This document shows, one piece after another, positions 34,436 through 44,326 of a stretch of 64,000 bases of DNA. Positions within the stretch are counted from its first letter, which is position 1. Each line of letters starts with the position of its first letter. This stretch comes from Helianthus annuus (taxonomy: Eukaryota > Streptophyta > Magnoliopsida > Asterales > Asteraceae), in contig NC_035435.2 in NCBI RefSeq assembly GCF_002127325.2, forward strand, positions 130,603,788 through 130,667,787, given 5' to 3'. A program made the position numbers and the translations under genes. Below the pieces are notes generated by a model. It had not been told where the DNA came from and searched no databases. It saw only the letters and a list, made by a program, of their open reading frames with translations.

Positions 34436-34868
34436 TTTGATGGAAGTGATATGGATACTCTAAGGTAGCGTTCGTTTCATGAAATGGAATGGAATAGAAT
34501 TAGAAAGTTTTTCTTTGTAAAATTGATCTTGGTTGGGGGAGGGAGGAATTTGAAATCCAATGAATTTCTTTAATCAATGAAATTTGTGACTATTTCAACA
34601 TTCCATTCCATTCCTTCATTAGAGTGAAGGATTTCTAAGGAATGTTGAAATAGTCACAAATTTCATTAAAGTGAAGGATTTCAAATTCATCCCTCCCCCA
34701 ACCAAGATCAACTTTACAAAGAAAAACTTCCTAATTTCATTCCATTCCATTTCATGACATGAAACGAACGCTACCTAAGATTTGGACGGAAAATAAGAAA
34801 ATAAATAAGTTTGATGGAAGTGATGTGAATGCTCTAAGATTTGAACGGAAAATAAGAAAATAAATAAG
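34436..34868. repeat. Tandem duplication of a 59 bp unit, first copy split by a MITE
   Basis: Unit 2 is 34810-34868 (TTTGATGGAAGTGATGTG to AAATAAATAAG). Unit 1 is 34436-34463 plus 34779-34809, with the MITE and its target duplication in between. Unit 2 shows the unoccupied site CTCTAAGATTT, so the MITE inserted in one copy after the duplication formed. Confidence 0.88.
34464..34775. mobile_element. Foldback MITE, PIF/Harbinger (Tourist)-like, 312 bp
   Basis: The ends GGTAGCGTTCGTTTCATG and CATGAAACGAACGCTACC are perfectly inverted. The inverted similarity continues inward for well over 100 bp on each side (for example GATCTTGGTTGGGGGAGGGA against TCCCTCCCCCAACCAAGATC), so the element is almost one long hairpin. 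TAA flanks both sides (34461-34463 and 34776-34778). A 3 bp TAA duplication fits PIF/Harbinger. It has no coding capacity. Confidence 0.88.
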
Positions 34869-35203
34869 ACTTTAAAATCCGGTTCATCATCTATACGACC
34901 TACAAGCGACCAACCCAAACAAACTCGCTTCAAGGGTATTTTATCAGACCAGTTATCTAACCATAACCGGCTTCCAATACGAGGGTTATGGTGTCATTTC
35001 TAGTTGTACATAGTATGATAATATTATAAAACTCCCACGCGTACGATAAAGATATGATCGATCTACATGACTCACTCAAATTAAATATACGTTTTGGTTC
35101 ACGCATTTGGACCCTTGACCTTTCCGGATAAGGTTGGCCGCTTGGGTTACTTGTCATCTCACCCTATTACTGGGCCCACCGTTAATCCTGTGTGCTCCAC
35201 TTC

Positions 35204-35210
35204 TATAAAT
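35204..35210 (+). promoter_or_regulatory. TATA box of the NAC gene
   Basis: TATAAAT lies 134 bp upstream of the start codon, followed by a pyrimidine-rich leader (TTTTCTAATTTTC, CCCTCCCTCTTTC). The spacing suggests transcription starts near 35235-35245. Confidence 0.65.
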
Positions 35211-35343
35211 AACCCCCGCCCATTTACCCGTTTTTTGAATAGAAAAGAAAAAGAAAAAAAAACATTGTTTTTGTTTTGTTTTTTTTTTTCTAATTTTCAC
35301 GAACTTTCCCTCCCTCTTTCTGTTGTATATTGAGAAAACAAAA

Positions 35344-36797
35344 ATGGTTTTGCGGACGTTGCCGGTGACGGATCCGACGACTCAGCTGAAGTTACCACCC
35401 GGATTCCGGTTTTACCCGACCGATGAGGAGCTTATGGTGCGGTATCTGTGCCCGAAAGTCGCCGGAAACGATTTCGCCCTTCGGATAATCGGAGATGTTA
35501 ATTTGTATAAGTTTGATCCATGGGAGTTACCGAGTAAGTGTTTTGAAAATACAATTTAGGTGTTTTTATTTTTGCATAATTTTTTTTTAATTGAATTTTG
35601 TCAAAAAAGTGTAACATTTCCGTACCAATATTCTTCGTTTTACCCACGTATAATTCATTTGAGCACTTTTAATTAAAAAATTTAAATTTGTTGGTCCTTG
35701 ATAGGTAAGGCGATGTTTGGCGAGAAGGAATGGTACTTTTTTAGCCCGAGGGATCGAAAGTACCCAAACGGGTCTCGACCCAATAGGGTTGCCGGGTCGG
35801 GTTACTGGAAGGCCACAGGAACTGATAAGGTGATCATGTCGGAAGGACGCAAGGTCGGAATTAAGAAGGCGTTGGTTTTCTATGTTGGTAAAGCTCCGAA
35901 AGGATCCAAAACTAACTGGATCATGCATGAGTATAGGTTATCCGAAACTTCTAGAGACAACAATAGTTCCCGGGTAAGTGAAGCTCCGACCCGCTTCGGT
36001 GATCCATTATGCTTATTATAAACTAGGATACAAACCCGTTTATTACTGAATAAAGAAATATTAAAATTTAATTAAGTAGTAATAAAGATTTAGGAATTAT
36101 TAAACGATATTTTGAGATAATTTACAAAAATAAGATATAGAATACGAAATAAGAAAACCGAAAAAGTGAATCTTGGATTCTCAAAATTGTAGCACATAAC
36201 GTGACGTTATTTATTTATTAGGTATAGATATTTTAGGTCCAACCCTGGTTGAACAGGTTCGACCAGTGAAGGTTGTTCCGGTTTTATAAAAAATGCTTTT
36301 ATTGAGCTCAACTTTTTTTTTTTCAGTTGGATGATTGGGTGCTTTGCCGAATTTACAAGAAGAACTCAAGCGCTGAGAAATCGATTTCCGGTGGACCGAG
36401 CATCGAACAGAGCCAAGGCTCTCCGACATCATCATCGGCCCATTTCGATGGCGGGCTTGATTCACTTCCCGCGATCGACGACAGGTTTCTAAACTTTAAC
36501 GAAGAAGATCAAAAGGTGGACATTCGAAAATTCGATACAGGGAACTTCGATTGGGTGAGTCTAGGACCATTCGGAGTACCGGATACCGTAAACCACCCTA
36601 ACCCGCCGAACTCGACTTCTCTTGATCCGGCATTGAACATGCAGATGAAGTTTGTTAAGTCGCCGGAAGATGAAGTTCAAAATGAAATCAGAAGTCAAAG
36701 AATGGAGAATTCGGGTTATTTATTTACCCCGGATACAACAGACCCGTTTGCTATCCGGTACCCGACCCAACCGGGCAGCTCAGGTTATAGGCAGTGA
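35344..36797 (+). CDS. NAC-domain transcription factor, SNAC / RD26-like (ANAC072-type), three exons
   Basis: Exons are 35344-35533, 35705-35973 and 36327-36797, with GTAAGT donors at 35534 and 35974 and acceptors GATAG (to 35704) and TTTTCAG (to 36326); phases join cleanly to give 309 residues. The NAC domain spans residues 17 to about 165: [14 protein letters not shown] (subdomain A), [15 protein letters not shown] B (here [12 protein letters not shown]), [19 protein letters not shown] (C), [11 protein letters not shown] with [14 protein letters not shown] (D), and [11 protein letters not shown] (E). Known NAC proteins bind CACG-core DNA as dimers in the nucleus. The sequence resembles the stress- and ABA-related ANAC019/055/072 group most closely (inferred). 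The C-terminal 145 residues are S/D/N/P-rich with a FDWVSL patch, as in activation regions. ATG 35344 is chosen because the upstream in-frame start codes only six extra residues and is not an ATG. No defect is seen. Confidence 0.93.
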
Positions 36798-37504
36798 GAG
36801 GTGTTAAATAAGTTGAGGGGGATGAATGTAAATAGGTGAGAGCTCAGGGGTTGGTGTGTATATTTTAGAAGTTTGGCGGAAAAATAGACATGGTTGAGTT
36901 AGGTGCACATGAACTCAAAAGTCAAAGATGGATGTAGATAGGGTCAAAAGGTTTTTGGATGGGTTGTGTGGTTTAATGTGCATAGAAGAGAATACAATCC
37001 TTTGGTGCTTGATTAGTTTATAGTTATGGAAATTTTGTTGGTTGATTTTTATATATATTGTGAACTACTTGCGATAATCATAAAATAAAATTAGAAATGC
37101 GGGTTAATATATTCGCTCAAGATTCTATAATTTTATAATCCTTTCTTCAATAATATTTTAACTTTGATTAAACTGTTTATTTGTTCTGAATTTGCGACAC
37201 GATTATACTCTCTTTTCTAGTGAAATCAAATTCATTGGTCACTCGTTAACAACATTTGAAGCATTAGATTTGGTATTGTGGGTTCACAAGCAACCCATTA
37301 TCAATGTCACATAAGACATTGGTGACAGTTAACCTACACTGGCTAGTTAACGGTAGTTGGGTGTCGTGAATTCGTTAACCCATTAAATATGTTAATGGGA
37401 ATGATGGTGAAACCCATAGATGTGGAAACCAATCACATGTCATTTTTTTATTTTATTTATTTGTGTTTTTAGTTATTGGAATTGGGTGTTTACTTAACCC
37501 CACA
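36798..37504 (+). other. 3' flank of the NAC gene
   Basis: The first 280 bp are probably the 3' untranslated region; AT-rich candidate polyadenylation words (TATATATATTG, CATAAAATAAAATTAG) lie near 37050-37095. Beyond this, no gene, RNA gene or defined repeat is recognised up to the SINE. Confidence 0.45.
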
Positions 37505-37764
37505 ACACATAGTTAATGGGCCTATGGTTTTATAGCCTAGTGGCATCTTAAGTTGGGATAATGTTTTGAGACCAATAGGTCTTGGGCTCAATTCCTATAG
37601 GAGGGTTTTTATCATATTTATTGGGTTTCCTCCTGAATTGGTTATAAACATTATGCCTAGTGGAGATGGATATGATCGGGTGGTTTCGCTGGTGGCACGA
37701 TATTACTCTAGTAGAGTCCGTCAGTGATATAAATTTGCTGTTAAAAAAAACACATAGTTAATGG
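37505..37764 (+). mobile_element. tRNA-derived SINE with 15 bp target duplication
   Basis: The body 37520-37749 (230 bp) begins GCCTATGG and ends in a short A run. An A-box-like TAGCCTAGTGG at 37533-37543 and a B-box-like GGCTCAATTCC at 37585-37595 are spaced as in an RNA polymerase III promoter. The direct repeat ACACATAGTTAATGG flanks it exactly at 37505-37519 and 37750-37764. Size, A-tail and long target duplication all match a SINE mobilised by LINE machinery. Confidence 0.87.
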
Positions 37765-38280
37765 CAATGATGAGATGGTGATGTGACAGTGGGTTTAGTT
37801 AAACCGCAACATAGTCTTATAAAATTGTACCAACCTCGTTTTTCCTCCCAAATTTCTCGTTTTTTTCGTTTGGTGGCTAATCTAATTCTACAAGAAGTTT
37901 CTACAAGTACATTGCATTTTTATTATGATATTAGGCTTTTTTATGTTATTCAATCTGACTCAACCCAAAAATTTTGACACCAGCTTGTTAAATCCAAATA
38001 CCAAAAAAATAACACCATAGAAAAAAAATTTAGCTCCACCACCACTGCCTCATGGACGCCGTAGCCGGGTGCCAAAGAAAGTTTTGCCAAGCCTTTAACA
38101 AGGCAAAGAGTAGTTGGAAAAGGGGGCTCACCCCAAAAAACTATCAATTGAATTTTTTGAAAAAAAATAATAATTTGTTTTACCCTTTTACTTATACATA
38201 TCATTCAAACCTCAGCTATTTTTATCATCGATCTAAATCCTCTTCTCAAGTTCAAAGATTTTCATATCTTTTGCTTTCGC
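37765..38280. other. Host intergenic sequence, nothing recognised
   Basis: No gene or repeat could be supported. Short open frames on both strands lack codon or domain signals. The right edge abuts the LTR of element E1. Confidence 0.4.
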
Positions 38281-39476
38281 TGTCACAGCCCCCGACCCCA
38301 TCCTGGACTGGAGTTGTGAGCAGATGCAGGTGGTATCGGTGTTTATTAATTTTGCAGCGGAAAATTTATCAGGACCGTAAGAAAAATTCAGAGTTTGTAA
38401 AACACCAAAGTTTAATATTAAACAACTGGGATAAAACCCATATTACAATAAAAGGTTTTTATAGGGATAAACCCTATTTGACAAAACACACTTTCTTTTC
38501 TTTATTCGGATAATCATGGCCACTTTCTTTAAGCCTTCAGTGCTTCATAGCATGCTTCTTTTACCTTTACAGTAAGTTACCTGAAACGCGTTTAAAAACA
38601 TTTTATCAGCGAAAAATACTGGTGAGTTCATTCATTTGTATAGACACATTGTTATAATTTACAGCATTAAGAGTTTTTACATTTGTTTATATCTATCAAT
38701 TACTCAAATCAGTATTTGTCACTCAGTGGTAGTTCCGATGTGACGGTGGTCATATCACTCATTCGGCAGTCCCGATAGTGAAGATTATCAAGTAGTGCCC
38801 CACATACCGGCAGTAATTTCAGAATAGAAAGACTTAATCACTGTAAATATAACTGAAAAGCATTTAAGGTTTTGCAAAGCATTTGATAAAAAAAGAATGA
38901 CTCACATTGCAGATTTAGGGTTTATCACTATAGCCTCCTGGTAATACGCCCGGTTTCCTAATAAAAACACAATGCAACACGTATTAGTGTATTAACCCAC
39001 TTCAAACTTTAATAATAAATCACGAGATCAAAACCCCAACGTAGTTAACAAAGTATAGCCTTATCCAGGCAGCACTTTGACATCCGTTGATGGGTTTCAG
39101 ATCGATCGGACAGCGCATCGTACCAGTGATCAGGGTTAAATCACTTACTATTCACGCTCAATTTATAACTAAATTTAGGGATTCTCGCGCCCCGCAATAA
39201 GTTGAGGTTACTCTCTCGCGACCCACGAGAGAGTCTAGCTAGGGCATAGGTGGCATTAGTCACTACTGTAGGTTTGACACGTGGATGACACATATACCAA
39301 ACGTGTCTCAGATGAATCTCAGAGTCTCACACCCCGCGAGGGACCCTTAAGAGTATGTCGCGACCCGCGAGGATCATAAAAACCTTATTTTTTTCATTTT
39401 TTCATGCTAGTTTTCGTCGTACAAGTTCAGGGTTTCGATTACGTAGTGTTGTGGGACCTTTTTGAGGGTTGTTACA
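38281..39476 (-). repeat. 3' LTR of element E1 (1196 bp)
   Basis: On the minus strand it starts TGTAACAACCCTC and ends GGGGGCTGTGACA. A group of CG-rich words (CTCGCGGGTCGCGA, CTCGCGGGGTGTG, CTCGTGGGTCGCGAGA) lies at about 39187-39383, just upstream of a minus-strand TATAAAT at 39161-39167. Confidence 0.85.
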
Positions 39477-39490
39477 TCCTTCCTACCTTG

Positions 39491-40287
39491 TTTTAAATCT
39501 CGTCCTCGAGATTCATTGAAATAAGTAAGGATACTTTCATTTCATTTCCGATTCTAGTTCTCATGTATATTCTGCTCCTCTTTTCGAATCTCATTTCACT
39601 TTGACCAGAACTAATCTCTTATGCTTGAGATTCTTAATCTTTCTATCTTCAATTTGTAGATGCTTCTCAACAAACTTTAGTTTCTCATTTACCTCTATGT
39701 CTTGAAGAGGTACTATTAATGATTTGACAGCTAAACATCTCTTTAGGTTACATACATGAATACATCATGTACACCAGTCATTTCTTAGGGTAACTGTAGC
39801 AGATAAGCTACTGGTCCTATTCGCTTGATAACTTTAAAGGTCCAACGTACCTTGGGCTTTATTTTCCTTTCTTACCGAATCGGACTACTCCTTTCCAAGG
39901 AGAAACTTTTAGTAGCACTTTCTCTCCAACTTGAAATTCTAATGGCTTTCGAAGATTATCTGCATAACTCTTTTGTCGATCTCGGGCTGTTTTCAGTCTT
40001 TCCTTGACTTGAATTATTTTTTCAGTTGTTTCTTGCACAATCTTGGGACCTGACAATTGCTTTTCTCCTATTTCTGGCCAACATACTGGAGTTCGACACT
40101 TTCGTCCATAAAGTGCTTCAAATGGAGCAACATTAATGCTTGTATTATAACTATTGTTGTAAGAGAATTCTATTAATAGCAAGTGATCGTCCTAATTTCC
40201 TTCAAAATCTATTACACAAGCTCTGAGCATGTCTTCCAAAGTCTGAATCATCCTTTCACTTTGTCCATCAGTTTGAGGGTGATAAGC
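39491..40287 (-). pseudogene. Integrase C-terminus and chromodomain remnant of E1
   Basis: On the minus strand, from 40287, the integrase core end is visible ([20 protein letters not shown]), then an open frame 40182-39859 with [33 protein letters not shown] and [19 protein letters not shown] sequence (here [14 protein letters not shown]). Stops accumulate after 39859, but traces of the chromodomain-like end (RGAEYT, MK.KYPYLFQ) are still readable down to about 39500. The gene is truncated at its 5' side by E2 and decayed at its 3' side. Confidence 0.8.
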
Positions 40288-40440
40288 TGTAACAATCCTC
40301 AATAAAACCGACACAATTTTTCCGACACCCTAATATATTTTAAAATATTCATATATGTCTTTAAATATACCCTGTGTGTACAAACCGAGCCCGAAATACA
40401 AAATAACATTTAAAAATAATTAAAACAAGAAATATTAAGT

Positions 40441-40711
40441 TGAGGCGGGCCGCGTAGGACCCCACCCCAACCTTACGCGGGCGGTATCAAGGTTAGACCT
40501 GATTTCGTTGATTTCTTTAGTTTAGGCGGGCCGCGTAAGCTTAAGCTTACCCTTACGCGGGCCGCGTGAGATCAAAATGGTGGCAAAACCCGGTGCGGCC
40601 ACGTGGCCCAACACCCGGCAGACCTATGTGATGACCCAGCTAAGCTACGCGTTGACCGAGGTTTGACGCGGGCCGCGTAAGCCTGAGCTTACCTTTACGC
40701 GGGCCGCGTGA
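40441..40711. repeat. GCGGGCCGCGT word cluster in LTR E2
   Basis: The word GCGGGCCGCGT or GCGGGCCGCGTAAG occurs about five times (near 40446, 40534, 40558, 40668 and 40698), with ACGCGGGCGG variants. Paired blocks face each other, for example GCCGCGTAAGC with GCTTACCCTTACGCGG, so larger inverted repeats are also possible. Confidence 0.88.
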
Positions 40712-40728
40712 AAGACGATTTCAGCCCC

Positions 40729-40735
40729 TATAAAT
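40729..40735 (+). promoter_or_regulatory. TATA box of LTR E2
   Basis: CCCCTATAAATAGAAC follows the GC-rich cluster; a leader with TCATTTTCATTTCTCAATCTC follows. Inferred promoter. Confidence 0.65.
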
Positions 40736-41722
40736 AGAACGCATCGGATCTCAGTCGAATTCGCTCATTTTCATTTCTCAATCTCAAATTTCTGAATAGT
40801 AGAAGTACTACTCGGTTATTATACCCCCTAAATAGCGAGGTTCTGCTACGATGTAAGTATCATAACCCCTGGAGACATATTAGATACTCTGCCCGATTTA
40901 TCCAGGGTTCCGTAACGGCAGTCGTGGTTCTGCCCGACGTAGTCGTTGGAATGCCGTCTCGGGGAGGGTATTACTAATGTTAAAATGGGTTATTATACTA
41001 ACACGCGTGCATTTGTGTAATTTATAGATTATTCCCAGGAAATCCTTACTGAAAACCCTAAAACAGCAATGTGAGTAATCCTCTTTTTGTTAACTGTTTT
41101 TACAAAACCTTAAATACTTTTCCATGCGAATAGCAGTTATTGAGTATTTGTAAGAATACAATTACAGTCGGTAAATTTGGGGTTTTGTATACAAAATTTG
41201 TGACCACCTGGTAAAGGAGTAACATAACCATAAGTCGGACGACATTACCGTGTGGTGGTAATTGATATAACTTGGAAACAAATGTAATCGCGGATGCGCC
41301 CTCAATACTGTTCACTGTGACTTTTTATTTAAACTTGATTAAACTGGGATTCACTCACCAGTATTTCCCACTGACAAAATATTTTTAAAACGCGTTTCAG
41401 ATAACAAAATGTGAAAGCCAAATAGAAGCCAGTTGGACAGCACTGAAGGCTTGGAAAAGTGGCAATAAAGTTACCTAAAAGAAATAGATGTTTTTCTTAA
41501 ATAAAAATAGGATTGATTCCTATGAAAAGTGTGTACTGAAAACTTGGGTTTTACCCATGTGTTTAATGTTATGGAAATGTGGTATTTTACTCTGATTAAA
41601 TATTTCGTAACTACGGTCCTGATGAAATTTCCGCTGCCAAATTGATAATAATGAGATACCACCAGAACTGGCTCACGGCCGCCCGTCCCCGGAAATTAGG
41701 GATCGGGGGCTGTGACAGAAGG

Positions 41723-41734
41723 TGGTATCAGAGC
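41723..41734 (+). promoter_or_regulatory. Primer binding site of element E2
   Basis: TGGTATCAGAGC, five bases after the LTR end, matches initiator Met tRNA. Confidence 0.93.
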
Positions 41735-41866
41735 TATGCCACTGATTCAGCCACAGAAGTGTTCTGCTGACATCAAAATTCGAAGTGTTAGGAAATAAAT
41801 TACAGAAATACGTGCATAATTGTATTTTCTTGTTATATGTTATCTGACTATTCGTTAGTTCACAGT

Positions 41867-41934
41867 ATGAGCGACCAAGGACCATCTGACGCGTACCGTC
41901 AATTGTCTGGTTCGCCTAGGAGCAAAGGCACCTC
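41867..41934 (+). pseudogene. First codons of the first ORF of E2, cut by element G
   Basis: The ATG at 41867 opens MSDQGPSDAYRQLSGSPRSK and is interrupted at 41935 by the LTR of G. Too little remains to say whether this is gag or an extra ORF like those in D and G. Confidence 0.55.
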
Positions 41935-44326
41935 TGTCACACCCCGATTTCCACGTGTAACACCGGTGGGCCCGGTGGGGGATTACCGTGACGTAGTTGG
42001 CAACAATATAGTCAAACCACACAATATATGAATGCACAGCGGAAGCATAAAGATAAATATAATCCAACCATTGATTGTAATATCGAATGTATCACAAATA
42101 GTTGAATGGTATCCACAGGAGGATCAAAATAATAAAAAGTATTGTTCAACAGACAAGGCTTCAAAAGCTTGCGAGACTCTTTAGGATGCTAAGGAGCTAT
42201 AGCCAGCCGATTACGTGTAGTACCTGCACTTAATCTTTTTGGAAAAATACGTCAGTTTACACTGGTAAATACATTCAACCGACACTTTTGTAAAATGTTT
42301 ATTAAAATTGATTTGATTGCACAAGGCACAAATTCTTTTATAACTTGGGAGAATTATTTAATATTATAATCTTGTGAACGAATTACATGTTCCTTTTGCG
42401 TTCGGTAGCCCGGATCTAGTCCGGGTTAAAGATCAATAGACAAACCACATAGCATATAACACCGTGGCGGGTAACCAACGGCTATGCCTTTATAATTATG
42501 GACATAATGCCGGGTGTACGCCTACACCCGGATGTCAAGGTCGTGGCCATTTCGTAAAATGCTGCCAAGGATATCCGGGACATGGTCATTAACCCCCCAA
42601 AGGCTTTTAAGTAACAAGACTGTTTAAACGAGCCGATCAAATTATTCAATTAACCTCCAAACGATGGAAGATTTGATGCTCGATCAAGCGGTATTTTATA
42701 TATACCGTAACCCAAGCCCGTATAACGGAAAATAAGTTAAAAGTATTTACCTTTGCAAGTACAGTCCTTAATTGATTAAATCACAGATATCTTTTGCTGG
42801 GCTCCTATTCTGAAACGAAGGTTTTAAAATAACCTATTAGAATCCTAACGGGTCTTTATATTAGCCGTAGCCTAGACCGGTCAGTTTCAAGGATAGATAC
42901 GGTTTAATCGCGTGAAAGGAGAAAACCAGGAATGGAATGTGATTCCAACCCAACAAGTTTGAAGGCTAGTTTTATATGGGTTTAATATTCACACTCTGGA
43001 TTTAGGGGTCAAAATAATATGGTTTGACCCGTATCGGCTAATTTATGTAAACTAGTTACATAAGCCGAACCGCGCGCGCAACGGGTAACCGTAAGAGTCC
43101 TACACTTGTTTCCAACGTCAATATGCCTTAAAGAGGTTGTGGTATCAGTAGGATACCTTCCGTGATGCCCGTAACGAGTTTAAGTTCATTTTATGCCCCG
43201 TAGGGGTATTTCGGTCATTTTAAAGGACTTTTAAAGGGCTTTCTGAGTTCTACAGGAAATATGAGTTTCCCGTTCAGTTTATAAAGTCCAAAATACTTTC
43301 TTTATTATTTAAAATCAGTAGCAACTGGAATCGGGTCAAAAGACCTTGTAGAACTCAAGTTTTGGCCGAAAAGGGCATATTCGGTATTTACCGAACCGTA
43401 GCCATAACCGCAGGTTATGAGCAGGTTAAAATTAATTAAAAATCTTTAAAAATCCCAAAATATTATTTTACAACAGTGAGTAAAAGGTTTGGTGTCGAAA
43501 TCTTGGTTTAGGTAGGCGTTATGCTAATCGCGCCGTTTATTACAAAAGTTTCCTTTAATTGCGCTTTTTAGCATAACTCCTATTCTAGACCTCGGATTAA
43601 CGTGAAACTTTAGGGACATGCTTAGAATTTAGTAAGCAAGGTTATGGTCCCTTCACGTGTCCGAAATTCTCGTTTTATTTTAAAAAGAGCGTTACGGTCA
43701 ACTTTTAAGCATTTAACGGAAATGTGTAAAAGACTCGGACAAACAACGAACCGGTCACAGAGGGTGATACCATCACGTGACCTGGTCCTAAGAGAGTCCT
43801 AAGACATATCTACATTGCACTAAAACAGGTCAGAACTGAAGTCAAAGCAAAAGTCAAACTTTTGCGACATTCGTCTCCGAACCGGGTCAATATAGCAAAT
43901 GGCCGAATCAAACGAGCTTAGACAAGTTTATATACTTAATATCATGTTTTATGAACATCAAAACAGGTTACATATCACCTACATTACAGATTATATGTAA
44001 AATCGCAAAATGGCTTTCTGTTGACTTTTTCTAAGCATGTTTGACTCGTTATTTGAACTAGCTAGAGTGGTGATCAGAGGGAACCCTTTTAGGGGTTTAT
44101 TACCCACATAAATACCAACACATAACTACTTTTGATTCGACAATTCACTGGACCATTCGTGATTTATCTCAAAGTCAATCGTTAGTTACGACGGATTGAC
44201 TTTTAGGCTAAACTAAGCAAAAACAAAGCCATAGAAGGTTTGGCATACTTACAGAGGCTTAATGCACGACTTAGGATTATAGAAGAACACTTGGGAGCTT
44301 CAGGAATGATCAGAAGATGTGTTTTG
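41935..44326 (-). repeat. 3' LTR of G, downstream part (R/U5 side)
   Basis: The left end reads TGTCACACCCCG on the plus strand, the reverse of the GGGGTGTGACA end seen in D. Much of it aligns by eye with the reverse complement of the LTR of D (for example CACCGGTGGGCCCGGTGGGG near 41961 and CCCGTATAACGGAAAATAAG near 42718). It ends at the F insertion site with TTTTG (44322-44326). Confidence 0.85.

Larger units (their letters stand above)
33335..35203 (+). other. Upstream region of the NAC gene
   Basis: Non-coding AT-rich host DNA between the copia LTR and the NAC TATA box. It holds a G-box CACGTG at 33805-33810, a word that can act as an ABA-response element in SNAC-type promoters (known for the family, not shown here), a foldback MITE (34464-34775) inside a tandem duplication (34436-34868), and long A or T runs. 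No coding frame is supported. Confidence 0.6.
38281..40287 (-). mobile_element. Element E1: 3' part of a minus-strand chromovirus-like retrotransposon
   Basis: It consists of a 3' LTR (38281-39476), a polypurine tract on the minus strand (39477-39490, CAAGGTAGGAAGGA) and the end of pol (39491-40287), where element E2 cuts it. The remainder of E1 should lie beyond the right edge of the window. The end structure (TGTAACAACC to CGGGGGCTGTGACA) is related to E2, D and G. Confidence 0.85.
40288..41717 (+). repeat. 5' LTR of element E2 (1430 bp)
   Basis: Contains a GC-rich word cluster (40441-40711), TATAAAT at 40729-40735 only 19 bp after the cluster, and a U5 region ending GGGATCGGGGGCTGTGACA. 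Confidence 0.88.
40288..41934 (+). mobile_element. Element E2: 5' end of a Ty3/gypsy retrotransposon
   Basis: It has a 5' LTR (40288-41717), primer site (41723-41734), a leader and the first 23 codons of an ORF, then is cut by element G at 41935. E2 itself interrupts the integrase of E1. The rest of E2 must lie right of the window. LTR ends TGTAACAATCC and GGGGGCTGTGACA resemble E1 but the bodies differ. Confidence 0.87.

Noticed and set aside
37520..37600. A functional tRNA gene
   Set aside because: A- and B-box-like motifs are present but no cloverleaf can be formed around them; size, A-tail and target duplication indicate a SINE.
38035..38280. Open frame 38052-38513 as a small host gene
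   Set aside because: It runs across the LTR boundary of E1 at 38281, so it is a chance frame.
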